64,000 nt of DNA from Actinomycetes bacterium. Its GTDB lineage: Bacteria; Actinomycetota; Thermoleophilia; RBG-16-64-13. The stretch spans positions 1 to 64,000 of the forward strand of contig JAGXFW010000022.1 of assembly GCA_024637035.1 (NCBI GenBank), given 5' to 3'. Positions 9,125 through 17,046 of the stretch are shown in pieces. Each line of letters begins with the position of its first letter. The stretch's first letter is position 1. The position numbers and the translations under genes were made by a program. Below the pieces are notes generated by a model, which was given only the letters and a program-made list of their open reading frames with translations, searched no databases and was not told the DNA's origin.

Positions 9125-10396
9125 TCACGAGCCGCCGTGCAGGCGCCCGGCGCAGATCACGCCGATCCCCGCACGGACCAGAGCCTCGGCCGTAAGGTTC
9201 ACGGAGTCGTGTTTGTCCAGGTAGTTGCGCTCCAGTGCGGGCATCATGCCCCGCTCCAGGATGGTCGCTTTGGGCAGGAAGTACTCGAGGATGTCGCTCG
9301 GGTGGGCGCAGGTTGACTCCACGTCTGGATCTCCGCCTTCGTGCTTGGCCGAGATATTGGGGACTTCGCGGGCGATCTCCACCAGCTCATCCCGTCGCAG
9401 GTAGGGCTGGACGACGATGTTCCGGCAGGATTCGGTCACGTGATGCTCGAAACGCACGGCCTGCTCCAGACCGAGGGCGCGGCGTAGATAGGCTGCCTGG
9501 CGGATGGTCTCGTTGTCTACCGAGTTCGCGAGGTTGAAGCCCACGAGGGACGTGGAGCCGTCATCCCGTGAGAAGAGCCGTGCCGTGAGGAGCGTCCACA
9601 GCACCGACCAGGGGTTGTCGTTGCCCATGAACACCGAGATCTTGAACTCGACGTCCACCCCGAGCTTGTGGAGCAGGTACGCGGCCAGGACGGTGCCGGG
9701 GTTCACATTCAGTACCTGGCGGACCCCATACGTGGTGAAGTAGTGCAGGAACTCATCCACCCACGCGATCGCGTGCTCGTTCGGTTGGCCGATGCCGCCG
9801 AAGTATCCGGCAATGGTGTCCGGGCCCCCTAGGTGGACGTTCGAGCCGTCGGTGCCTTTGGTGTCCAGGGTCTCGACGTAGGAAGCGCCCACGATCTGCA
9901 TGGCGGCGGCTGTAGCGAGGATGTCGCCCTGGTCGGCGACTTGCTCGGTCATGGTGCGCACGCGGATGAAACGGCCCGGCATTAGTTCCTGCCGCTCGAT
10001 GGCCTGGCGGGCCTCGGTGATCAACCAGGGGAAGTACTGCAGCGCGCTGATCTCCAGGGTCACCGCGTTCGTGTTGTCGACGTTGTCGAGGCCTGCTTGA
10101 TTCCCCAGGACCCGGGCCCGGTAGTCGGGAAGAGAGACGAAATCCCCGTGGTCCCTCCGCTCGGTCAACCACTCCAAGTCGGCTCGGTAGGGTGAATGCT
10201 CGGCTTCCAACCGGGCGAGGAGATTCTCTAGACGGCCGGCCTCGGTAGCCGTGCGGTTGATCTCTTCGGGGCCACCGTGTCTTTCGACGACTTCGAGGAG
10301 TGCGTTGATCGTGGGGTTCGAGGGGTCGGTGAGAAGGGCGTTGACCTCATCCAGTCGGCCCGGTGCGATCCTCAGTGCTTCGCGGTCGATTTGCAT
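9125..10396 (-). CDS. Conserved-looking protein of unknown function, panB neighbour
   Basis: 423 aa from the ATG that follows GGAGAAACGATC. The frame continues upstream to 10450, but that stretch is low quality. I do not recognise the family. The protein looks soluble and enzyme-like, with a helical N-terminus (about 1-110) and then alternating beta/alpha stretches with short motifs such as RTMTEQVADQGD, ETLDTKGTDGSNVHLGGPDT, QVLNVNPGTVLAA, KISVFMGNDNPW and NISAKHEGGDPDVESTCAHP. It lies 93 bases downstream of panB on the same strand, so an operon is likely and a role in pantothenate or a related branch is possible. This is only context. Confidence 0.75.
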   Translation of the reverse strand: MQIDREALRIAPGRLDEVNALLTDPSNPTINALLEVVERHGGPEEINRTATEAGRLENLLARLEAEHSPYRADLEWLTERRDHGDFVSLPDYRARVLGNQAGLDNVDNTNAVTLEISALQYFPWLITEARQAIERQELMPGRFIRVRTMTEQVADQGDILATAAAMQIVGASYVETLDTKGTDGSNVHLGGPDTIAGYFGGIGQPNEHAIAWVDEFLHYFTTYGVRQVLNVNPGTVLAAYLLHKLGVDVEFKISVFMGNDNPWSVLWTLLTARLFSRDDGSTSLVGFNLANSVDNETIRQAAYLRRALGLEQAVRFEHHVTESCRNIVVQPYLRRDELVEIAREVPNISAKHEGGDPDVESTCAHPSDILEYFLPKATILERGMMPALERNYLDKHDSVNLTAEALVRAGIGVICAGRLHGGS

Positions 10397-10489
10397 GATC
10401 GTTTCTCCAAATCGCGGTTGTCGTCTCCCCGGGTGGCCGTCGCGCCCCACGGGTGGGCGTCGTGCCCCCCCGGGTTGCGGAGTGGGCTC

Positions 10490-11332
10490 CTACTTGAACT
10501 CGGCGTCGAACCTTTCCTTCTCACCGTCGAGCATGCGGTAGCAGTTCTCCGCCGCGGGGAAGCGGCTCGCCCTGACGTCGGATACGTACTCCTTCATGGC
10601 ATCGGTGACTATGCCCGCCACGTCGCAGTACTTCTTCACGAACTTGGGGGTGAAGGCTTGGAACTGCCCGATCATGTCCGACACGATGAGCAACTGACCG
10701 TCGCAGTCGACACCGGCCCCGATGGAAAGCGCGGGTATGGTCAACGTACGGGCGATGTATTCTCCCAACTCGGGCGGCACCGCCTCGAGCAGGATCATCT
10801 GGGCCCCGGCCTCCTGCACCGCGAGTGCATCGGCCACCACCCCGCGTGCCGATTCGAGCGTTCTCCCTTGCGCCTTGTGGCCTCCGAGCTGCCCGGAACT
10901 CTGAGGAGTGAGCCCGATATGGCCCATGACCACGATACCCGCGTCGACGATGGCCCTGATCTGGGGTGCCACGCGCACGCCGCCTTCCAGCTTCACCGCG
11001 TCGACGCCGGCTTCCTTGAGGAAGCGGCCCGCGTTCTCGACCGCCTTCTCGAGTGAGCTCTGGTAGCTCATGAACGGCATGTCGCCGATCACGAACGTGT
11101 TCGGCGCCCCTCGGCGGACGGCCTCGGAATGGACGATACACTGGTCCATCGTGACCGGGATCGTTCCCGAGTAGCCATACACGCACATGCCCAGGCTGTC
11201 GCCGACCAGGAGCATGTCGAGGCCGGCAGCCTCGGCGAATTGGGCAGTGGGGTAGTCGTATGAAGTGAGGAAGGTGATCTTCTCGCCCGTCGTCTTCATG
11301 GCGACGAATTCGTGGACGGTCTTCTTGGGCAT
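10490..11332 (-). CDS. panB: 3-methyl-2-oxobutanoate hydroxymethyltransferase (ketopantoate hydroxymethyltransferase)
   Basis: 280 aa, a TIM-barrel enzyme that transfers a hydroxymethyl group from methylenetetrahydrofolate to 2-oxoisovalerate, the first committed step of pantothenate/CoA synthesis. Signature segments: LTSYDYPTAQFAEAAGLDMLLVGDSLGM (metal ligands Asp/Ser), GAPNTFVIGDMPFMSYQ, VKLEGG, GHIGLTPQS and the catalytic Glu area ILLEAVPPEL. The C-terminal FVKKY motif is present. The ATG follows AAGGAGA by 7 bases. The Lrp gene lies 88 bases upstream on the same strand. Confidence 0.95.
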   Translation of the reverse strand: MPKKTVHEFVAMKTTGEKITFLTSYDYPTAQFAEAAGLDMLLVGDSLGMCVYGYSGTIPVTMDQCIVHSEAVRRGAPNTFVIGDMPFMSYQSSLEKAVENAGRFLKEAGVDAVKLEGGVRVAPQIRAIVDAGIVVMGHIGLTPQSSGQLGGHKAQGRTLESARGVVADALAVQEAGAQMILLEAVPPELGEYIARTLTIPALSIGAGVDCDGQLLIVSDMIGQFQAFTPKFVKKYCDVAGIVTDAMKEYVSDVRASRFPAAENCYRMLDGEKERFDAEFK

Positions 11333-11420
11333 CAGATGTCTCCTTCGTAGGTGTGGCGTGATCAGGCGTTGTCGTTCGGGAAGGTGCGTATCAGGCCCCG
11401 CGGCCGTGGCACATCCCCGT

Positions 11421-11879
11421 TCAGGAGGACACAGGCAGCGCCGTGGTCGACTTCACCACGCTAAGGGCCATGCTGGTGTGGATCCGCGCGACACCCGGTA
11501 TGGGCGTGAGTCGATTCACGATCAGCCTTTGCAGGTCTTGGCGTCCGAGGACGACCACTCGGAGGAGGTAGTCGAACTCCCCGGTCACGTGGTAGCAGTC
11601 GAGCACTTCCGGTATAGATAGTATGGTCGAGCGGAACTCCTCCAACTGCGAATGCTGGTGCACTTGCAGGCTGACACTGATGAAGCAAGTCATGTCGAAG
11701 CCGAGCTTCTCTTGGTCGACCAGGGCGACGTAGCGCATGATGAATCCGTCTTCCTCGAGGCGCTTGACACGGGAGTGGGTGGCCGCGGGGGAGAGGTTCA
11801 CTCGTCGGGCCAGCTCGAGATTCGTCATGCGGCCGTCCTGTTGCAGAAGCGTCAGGATGGAAGCGTCGATCGGGTCCAT
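11421..11879 (-). CDS. Lrp/AsnC-family transcriptional regulator
   Basis: 152 aa from MDPIDASILTLLQQDGRMTN, the usual Lrp start; GGGAG lies 5 bases before this ATG. Helix-turn-helix at about residues 18-45 (LELARRVNLSPAATHSRVKRLEEDGFI), then the RAM ligand-binding fold with the GEFDYLLRVVV and IPGVARIHTSMALSVVK stretches. Such proteins sense amino acids or related metabolites. The gene is divergent from an ATP-grasp gene. The shared 262-base gap contains a 17-bp dyad that could be its operator. It is also just upstream of panB on the same strand, so it may control that unit. Confidence 0.93.
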   Translation of the reverse strand: MDPIDASILTLLQQDGRMTNLELARRVNLSPAATHSRVKRLEEDGFIMRYVALVDQEKLGFDMTCFISVSLQVHQHSQLEEFRSTILSIPEVLDCYHVTGEFDYLLRVVVLGRQDLQRLIVNRLTPIPGVARIHTSMALSVVKSTTALPVSS

Positions 11880-11987
11880 GGTCACTCCCGCGTGCGTGGC
11901 GTCGTTCGGAACTCCTTGTCGTGTGTAGGATTTCATAGAATGAATCCAAAGACAAGAATAGTTTACCAATTGTCCAGATATGCGACG

Positions 11988-12004
11988 ATTGATTCGTAAT
12001 CAAT
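11988..12004. promoter_or_regulatory. 17-bp dyad in the Lrp/ATP-grasp intergenic region
   Basis: ATTGATT CGT AATCAAT is a perfect inverted repeat in the only AT-rich stretch of the gap, about 110 bases from the lrp start and 138 from the ATP-grasp start. Its position fits an autoregulatory operator for the Lrp-type regulator. Confidence 0.55.
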
Positions 12005-12141
12005 ACGCAAATGACGATGGATGTTCGGACGGGGAGCTTCCGCAAAGAGACAACCCGAACGAATGACGGTCCACGAGGATCGTCGCTCTGCCTCATGCTG
12101 CGTGCGATGGTAGCCTTGGGGCCCCATCCCGAGGAGCTCTT

Positions 12142-13302
12142 GTGGTCATCTTGGACCGACCCTACGTCTCGACCATGCTCGAGGAAACGCTCGTCCGTCT
12201 ACAAACCCCGGTGCTGCTGAATCGATCCGATCTCTCGCTGCGTAGTCCTGGAGACCTCTGCCTCATGGAAGCTGAGGAGTTCTGGGCCCGGTTCACCTCC
12301 GCGGACCGACCTCGTCTCTACACGAACTCAGAGGACACGCTCGGTGCCGTGCTCACGGCCCTCGATCTCACAGCCCTCGGCCGGCAGATCCGGGTAGCCA
12401 AGGACAAGGCGCTCATGCGCGAGCGTCTGCAACCGCTGTTCCCAGACCTGTTCTTCGCCCGCGTGAGCATCGACGACTTGGCAGACATGCCCGCCGCCGG
12501 ACTTCCCTTCCCGCTCATTATCAAGCCTGCGGTGGGCTTCTTCTCTCTGGCCGTGGTGCCCGCCCGTGGCCCGGAGGAATGGGATGCCGCCCGCGCCCGC
12601 CTCAAGGCTGAGATCGAAGCTGCCCGAGGGATCTTTCCCACCTCTGTCCTGGACCCGCACCAGATGCTCATCGAGCAGCGGGTCGAAGGGCGCGAGTTCG
12701 CCATCGACGTATATTTCGATGCAGAGGGAGCGCCGGTGCTGCTCAACGTCATGGAGCACATCTTCCGAGACGCGGAGGACACGGACGACCGCGTCTACCT
12801 CACCTCGGCCGCCCTCATCCGCGAGTATGGTGCACGGTTTCTGGACACTCTGGCGTCGATGGCTCGCCTCTTGGATTTCTCCGATCTGGCCGCCCACGTG
12901 GAGTTCCGGGTGGAGGCATCGGGACGAGCCGTGCCCATCGAGATCAACCCGCTACGCCTAGCGGGGTTCTGTTCCACCGAACTCGCCTGGCATGCCTACG
13001 GACTGAACACGCACGAAGCTTGCCTGCTCCACCAGAAGCCCGACTGGGACCGGCTGCTCGTCGGGCGCGACAGCGTGTACAGCCTGGTGCTCTGCAAGCC
13101 GCCCATGGACATGGACCGCACCCGTATCCGTGGCGTGGATCTGGAAGCGCTCGCAGCTGTCTTCTCCCGGCCCCTGGAGGTGCGCCCGATGGACTACCGG
13201 ACGTACCCGCTCATGGCGCTGGCGTTCATCGAGAGCCCGAACCTGGATGAGCCTCGCCGCCTTCTGTCTGCCGACTTCGCTCCGTTCCTCCTTCTGGACT
13301 GA
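12142..13302 (+). CDS. ATP-grasp domain enzyme
   Basis: 386 aa. The GTG start has GGAG 6 bases before it. ATP-grasp features: lysine-containing strand FPLIIKPAVGFFSLAVV, then LIEQRVEGREFAIDVYF, and the metal-binding strand HVEFRVEASGRAVPIEINPLRLAG (E...E-x-N). These enzymes join a carboxylate to an amine, thiol or another nucleophile through an acyl-phosphate. The N-terminal roughly 90 residues are the less conserved substrate domain. The substrate is unknown. Divergent transcription from an Lrp regulator suggests amino-acid or peptide-like chemistry under Lrp control, which is inference. Confidence 0.85.
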   Translation: MVILDRPYVSTMLEETLVRLQTPVLLNRSDLSLRSPGDLCLMEAEEFWARFTSADRPRLYTNSEDTLGAVLTALDLTALGRQIRVAKDKALMRERLQPLFPDLFFARVSIDDLADMPAAGLPFPLIIKPAVGFFSLAVVPARGPEEWDAARARLKAEIEAARGIFPTSVLDPHQMLIEQRVEGREFAIDVYFDAEGAPVLLNVMEHIFRDAEDTDDRVYLTSAALIREYGARFLDTLASMARLLDFSDLAAHVEFRVEASGRAVPIEINPLRLAGFCSTELAWHAYGLNTHEACLLHQKPDWDRLLVGRDSVYSLVLCKPPMDMDRTRIRGVDLEALAAVFSRPLEVRPMDYRTYPLMALAFIESPNLDEPRRLLSADFAPFLLLD

Positions 13303-13383
13303 CCTCAGACGGAACGCCGGTATCGCGAGGCTCCCTGCGTCGGCCGGAGCTCGGGCTCGATCGTCTACGTCAACGGAGCGCCC

Positions 13384-13412
13384 TTGTCATGGTATACCCC
13401 ACGGGGTATACT
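13384..13412 (+). promoter_or_regulatory. Promoter with CsoR/CstR-type operator before the sulfur operon
   Basis: TTGTCA (13384-13389), exactly 17 bases, then TATACT (13407-13412): a near-consensus sigma-70-type promoter. The 20-bp perfect palindrome GTATACCCC AC GGGGTATAC (13392-13411) fills the spacer and the -10. The ATACCCC-GGGGTAT form is the known operator type of CsoR-family repressors, including the persulfide sensor CstR. No such repressor gene lies in the window. Confidence 0.8.
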
Positions 13413-13496
13413 CCCGTCGAGGGTAAGCCCTCCGTCTCAGCCAGGGGTCCTTTGCCGGCGCTGGTGGTTCTTTTTGGGGCGCGTTACGTGCACATG

Positions 13497-13512
13497 TGTG
13501 ATTCTCATCACA
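13497..13512. promoter_or_regulatory. CRP/FNR-type site in the sulfur operon leader
   Basis: TGTGA TTCTCA TCACA is a perfect dyad equal to the classic CRP-family consensus TGTGA-N6-TCACA. It lies 44 bases before the SQR-like ATG and downstream of the upstream promoter, so it could repress that promoter or serve a second one. Confidence 0.55.
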
Positions 13513-13555
13513 AGGTGGCCGAAGAGGTCGCCGCTCTACGGAGGAGTCCAGGTAC

Positions 13556-14788
13556 ATGAAGCAGTTGCTGGTTCTTGGGGCCGGTACGGCAGGCACGATG
13601 GTGGTCAATCGCATGCGACGCCTGCTCGACGCCGAGGAGTGGATGATCACGATCGTCGATCCGCATGAGATCCACTACTACCAACCGGGTTTCTTGTTCA
13701 TCCCGTTCGGCATGTACAGCAGGAATGACGTGGTCAAGCCCAAAAGGGATTTCATCCCGATCGGCGTCGAGATGATCAAGGCCGAGGCCGATGTCATCGA
13801 GCCCGAGCAGAACCGGGTGAAACTCACTAACGGTCGTACCCTGAGCTACGACTTCCTGGTGATCGCCACGGGCACGCAGACGCGCCCGGAAGAGACCCCG
13901 GGCCTCATGGAGTCCGAGTGGCAGCGCAGCATCTTCGACTTCTACACGGTCGATGGTGCGGTCGCTTTGGCCAAGCATCTGCGCACGTGGCAGGGTGGGC
14001 GCCTGGTATTGAATGTTGTCGAGAACCCGATCAAGTGTCCGGTCGCACCTCTTGAGTTCATCATGCTGGCCGACTGGTTCTTCCACGAGCGGGGCATCCG
14101 CGACGAGGTGGAGTTGATCTACGCCACGCCCCTGCCTGGCGCCTTCACCAAGCCTGTCGCCTCGAGGTACCTGGGCGAGATCCTCGAGCGCAAGAACATC
14201 AAGGTGATCCCGGAGTTCCTGATCGAGCGCGCGGAGCCGGACGACAAGAAGATCGTGCACTACGATGAGAGCGAGGTCGAGTACGACCTGCTGGTCACCG
14301 TGCCGCTCAACATGGGCGACGATCTGATCGCACGCTCTGGTCTCGGCGACGAGCTCAACTACGTTCCCGCCGACAAGCACACGCTTCTGTCGAAAGCGCA
14401 CGACAACATCTTCGTACTGGGCGACGCCGCTGCGATCCCCACCTCGAAAGCCGGTTCCGTGGCCCACTACGCGGTGGACTGCTGGTCGGAGAACTTCTTG
14501 CGCTACATCGACGGCTTGGAGCTGCTGCCCACGTTCGACGGTCACGCCAACTGCTTCATCGAGTCGGGCTTCGACAAGGGTCTGTTGATCGACTTCAACT
14601 ACGACGTCGAGCCATTGCCCGGCCACTTCCCTCTACCCGGAGTGGGCCCGTTCTCGTTGCTGCAGGAATCCGAGATGAACCACTGGGGCAAGATGATGTT
14701 CCGGTGGATCTACTGGAACACCCTGCTCAAAGGCAAAGAACTCCCGCTGCCCGCTCGCATGAGCATGTCGGGCAAGCGTAGCGGTTAG
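13556..14788 (+). CDS. sqr: Sulfide:quinone oxidoreductase-like flavoprotein
   Basis: 410 aa, two-Rossmann-fold FAD protein. FAD-binding LVLGAGTAGTMVVNRM at residues 5-20, the second dinucleotide motif YDFLVIATGTQTRPEE at about 98-113, and C-terminal FAD contact NIFVLGDAAAIPTSKAGSVAHYA. Cysteines at about 161 (IKCPVAPLEF, the position of the catalytic Cys in archaeal-type SQR), 309 and 333. It oxidises sulfide to sulfane sulfur and passes electrons to quinone at the inner face of the membrane. The ATG follows GGAGGAGTCCAGGTAC. First gene of an operon with DUF1641, TusE-like and DsrE2 genes. A related flavocytochrome-type role cannot be excluded. Confidence 0.82.
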   Translation: MKQLLVLGAGTAGTMVVNRMRRLLDAEEWMITIVDPHEIHYYQPGFLFIPFGMYSRNDVVKPKRDFIPIGVEMIKAEADVIEPEQNRVKLTNGRTLSYDFLVIATGTQTRPEETPGLMESEWQRSIFDFYTVDGAVALAKHLRTWQGGRLVLNVVENPIKCPVAPLEFIMLADWFFHERGIRDEVELIYATPLPGAFTKPVASRYLGEILERKNIKVIPEFLIERAEPDDKKIVHYDESEVEYDLLVTVPLNMGDDLIARSGLGDELNYVPADKHTLLSKAHDNIFVLGDAAAIPTSKAGSVAHYAVDCWSENFLRYIDGLELLPTFDGHANCFIESGFDKGLLIDFNYDVEPLPGHFPLPGVGPFSLLQESEMNHWGKMMFRWIYWNTLLKGKELPLPARMSMSGKRSG

Positions 14789-14798
14789 GGGGGCGAGG

Positions 14799-15476
14799 AT
14801 GGAACAGACGGTACTCACCCTGGAAGAGAAGATCGACCGGCTTGCCGAGCAGGTGCAGTACCTGACCGACCAGACGGAGTGCGCCGCCCGCCGGCAGGCG
14901 GCCCGAACCGAACTGTTCGACGACGCCATGCCCATCATGAACGAGGCCTTCCGTCTCTCCGTCGAGCAGCTCGAGGAGGTGCAGGAGTACGCCGACCTGT
15001 CCGACATTCTCCGCTTGATGAAGCGCCTCATGCGCAACACTCGCAACCTCGATTCGATGCTCGACCAGCTCGAAAGCGTGGCCGAACTCGGGCGGACGGT
15101 GGTCCCTCTGGTGGGTGGAGCCTTCGAGAAGACGACGGACGTGCTCGAGCGGGCTGAGCAGAACGGCTACTTCACGTTCGCGCGCGGCGGAGCCAAGGTC
15201 GTGAACAACGTAGTGACCTCGTTCGGCGAAGAGGACGTAGCGCAACTAGGCGACAACATCGTGCTGATTCTCAGCGTGATCAAGGACATGACCCGACCCG
15301 AGATCTTGAGCCTTGTCCGTGCGGTCATCTCGGAGGCCGAAGCGGGGGTCACGCAGCCGGTGAACACGTCGCTCCCGGCGCTGTTCAAGCAGTTGCGCGA
15401 CCCGGACGTCCGCCGCGGGTTCGGCCTCACGATGCATGTGCTGGGCATCGTCGGGGCGCAGGCGGCCAAGAGGTAG
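14799..15476 (+). CDS. DUF1641 protein
   Basis: 225 aa, start 10 bases after the sqr stop with GGGGGGCGAGG upstream. A coiled-coil-like N-terminus (LEEKIDRLAEQVQYLTDQTE, about 8-27) is followed by a helical middle (LSDILRLMKRLMRNTRNLDSML, LESVAELGRTVVPLVGGAFEKTTDVLE) and the DUF1641 core LGDNIVLILSVIKDMTRPEILSLVRAVI. DUF1641 proteins are repeatedly encoded next to SQR or formate/sulfur redox enzymes. No catalytic residues are evident, so a structural or membrane-docking partner of the SQR is the likely role (inference). Confidence 0.85.
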   Translation: MEQTVLTLEEKIDRLAEQVQYLTDQTECAARRQAARTELFDDAMPIMNEAFRLSVEQLEEVQEYADLSDILRLMKRLMRNTRNLDSMLDQLESVAELGRTVVPLVGGAFEKTTDVLERAEQNGYFTFARGGAKVVNNVVTSFGEEDVAQLGDNIVLILSVIKDMTRPEILSLVRAVISEAEAGVTQPVNTSLPALFKQLRDPDVRRGFGLTMHVLGIVGAQAAKR

Positions 15477-15482
15477 ACACAC

Positions 15483-15500
15483 CGCGCCGCCTTCGGCGCG
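15483..15500 (+). other. Intercistronic hairpin
   Basis: CGCGCCG CCTT CGGCGCG, a perfect 7-bp stem with a stable tetraloop-like loop just after the DUF1641 stop and about 100 bases before the TusE-like gene. Without a T-run it more likely marks an mRNA processing or stabilising point than a terminator. Confidence 0.4.
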
Positions 15501-15601
15501 ACACGGTACTCATCTGAGCTCGGCCAGCACGAAGGCCACGCCCGGAAGCTGGAACGACCGATACCAACAACGAAGACACGAGAGATACGAGGAGGACACA
15601 A

Positions 15602-15922
15602 GTGGCAACGCGCACGATCGCAGGCAAGGAAGTGCAGGTAAACGACGAAGGGTTCATGACCGATCCGGCAGAGTGGAACAAGGAGATCGCAGTAGAGATC
15701 GCCGCGGAGGAAGGCCTAGCCGAACTCACCGAATCACAGTGGAAGGTCATCGACTTCTGCCGCGCGGCCTCCGCCGACCTGAACGGCAAATCCCCGACGC
15801 TGCGTCAGATCACGACGGGCACGGGGGTCACGACCAAGGAACTGTTCTCCCTGTTCCCGAAGGGCCCGGCCAAGAAGGTGGCCCGCATCGCCGGCCTCGG
15901 CAAGCCCGAGGGATGCGTGTAG
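15602..15922 (+). CDS. TusE/DsrC-family sulfur carrier with a single C-terminal cysteine
   Basis: 106 aa, the family size. Recognisable parts: GFMTDPAEWNKEIA near the N-terminus, LTESQWKVIDFCR, and the flexible C-terminal arm LFPKGPAKKVARIAGLGKPEGCV. The penultimate Cys105 (CysA), which carries persulfide, is present. The second arm cysteine of true DsrC (CysB) is replaced by Ala94 (KKVARIAG in place of KxxCKxAG). This makes it a TusE/DsrC-like one-cysteine carrier, not a DsrC that forms the intramolecular trisulfide. GTG start after GAGGAGGACACAA. It probably accepts sulfane sulfur from the SQR or DsrE2 neighbours. Confidence 0.9.
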   Translation: MATRTIAGKEVQVNDEGFMTDPAEWNKEIAVEIAAEEGLAELTESQWKVIDFCRAASADLNGKSPTLRQITTGTGVTTKELFSLFPKGPAKKVARIAGLGKPEGCV

Positions 15923-15980
15923 TAGAAATCAGAGAAGCGGAATCAGAAGCGGAACCCCGCATCCGAAGGAGGAATCCAAT

Positions 15981-16481
15981 ATGGCCGAAGAGAACCGCCA
16001 CATCGTGTTCGTTTGTTCCAAAGGGACCCTGGACATGGCCTACCCCGCACTGATCATGGGTTGGGCCGCTCTGGGCAACGGCATCGATGTGACCATCTTC
16101 TTCACGTTCTGGGGCATGGACCTCATCACCGAGAAGCGCATCGATCACCTCGAGATCGCCCCAGTCGCCAACACCAGCATGAAGATGGGCATGATGGGCG
16201 TGCCCGGCAACCTGGGTATCCCCAACCTCATGGGCGCCCTGCCCGGCATGACCGCGTTCGCCACCGGCATGATGAAGAAGAAGATCGCCGAGGTCGAGGC
16301 TCCGCCTGTGCGCGAATATCTGCAGATGCTCGTGGACGGCGGCGCGAACCTCTATGCCTGCAAGATGTCAGTGGACATGATGGGGCTGAAGAAGGAAGAC
16401 TTCGTCGAGGGCGTACAGGACGTCATCACGGCCGCCGACTTCATGGACAAGACCGAGGGCGCGCAGATCATCTTCATCTAG
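15981..16481 (+). CDS. DsrE/DsrF/DrsH-like (DsrE2) sulfurtransferase
   Basis: 166 aa. N-terminus IVFVCSKGTLDMAYPALIMG with Cys12, then a strand VTIFFTFWGMDLI, a Met/Gly-rich loop (MKMGMMGVPGN), a helix MTAFATGMMKKKI and the conserved NLYACKMSVDMMGL with the sulfur-carrying Cys127. This is the DsrE2 (DrsE_2) pattern, a family that moves persulfide sulfur between carriers such as TusA/TusE. The hydrophobic segments suggest membrane association. The ATG is preceded by AAGGAGGAATCCAAT. Last gene of the sulfur operon, closed by a strong terminator. Confidence 0.92.
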   Translation: MAEENRHIVFVCSKGTLDMAYPALIMGWAALGNGIDVTIFFTFWGMDLITEKRIDHLEIAPVANTSMKMGMMGVPGNLGIPNLMGALPGMTAFATGMMKKKIAEVEAPPVREYLQMLVDGGANLYACKMSVDMMGLKKEDFVEGVQDVITAADFMDKTEGAQIIFI

Positions 16482-16526
16482 GACGCACCATCGCGCCGCC
16501 CAGTGCGCTCTGGTGAAGCAGCGAGT

Positions 16527-16556
16527 GAAGAGGGCGCCCCATCGGGCGCCCTCTTC
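16527..16556 (+). terminator. Terminator of the sulfur operon
   Basis: GAAGAGGGCGCCC pairs perfectly with GGGCGCCCTCTTC (13 bp) around CATC. The stem begins 46 bases after the DsrE2 stop and lies before a converging gene, so it may work in both directions. Confidence 0.85.
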
Positions 16557-16593
16557 CTGTACTCGAGGGTGGGGCGACAGCCTGGTGATGGGT

Positions 16594-16905
16594 CTACGAC
16601 ATCGATCGTGCGTAACTCGCCGACTCCTCGCAGAACCGAACCCACAGGTCTTGCCGTGAAGCCGGGATGAGCACTCGATCGGCCATGAACTTGCCTGTCC
16701 CTGGGTCGAACGGCGATCCCTCGTCCGCGTCGATGACTACTGCCACACGCTTGGGCGGGAGCTTCACGAGCAGGTCGCCCTTGTAGAACATCGCGAACAT
16801 CTTGCCGTTCAGCTTCATCCCCTGAGCGCTTCGACCCGAGTTCACCGTTACGTCGGCCACGACCTCGAAATGCTCCTTGACCGCGCCATAGATGTCACTC
16901 ATCAT
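16594..16905 (-). CDS. TfoX-N-like small protein
   Basis: 103 aa. The core segment GMKLNGKMFAMFYKGDLLVKLPPKRVAVVIDADEG, followed by PFDPGTGKFMADRVLIP, resembles the N-terminal TfoX/Sxy domain (a GKMFAM(V/F) strand with a basic L-V-K-L strand), found in many small stand-alone proteins of unknown role. Start at the first of two ATGs, preceded by GGAGGGAG. No DNA-binding motif is seen. A DUF1801-like relative is an alternative reading. Convergent with the sulfur operon. Confidence 0.6.
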   Translation of the reverse strand: MMSDIYGAVKEHFEVVADVTVNSGRSAQGMKLNGKMFAMFYKGDLLVKLPPKRVAVVIDADEGSPFDPGTGKFMADRVLIPASRQDLWVRFCEESASYARSMS

Positions 16906-17046
16906 TCGCTACTCCCTCCGACTCTGAATCACATCGACTCATACGATCCCTTCTCCCCGGGGCGAACGGTCTACGGACTCGGGGGCGGGGGGGTCCGTAT
17001 CACGGCTGACACACGCGACCCCTCTTGGCCTGTCATACTGCCCCCT

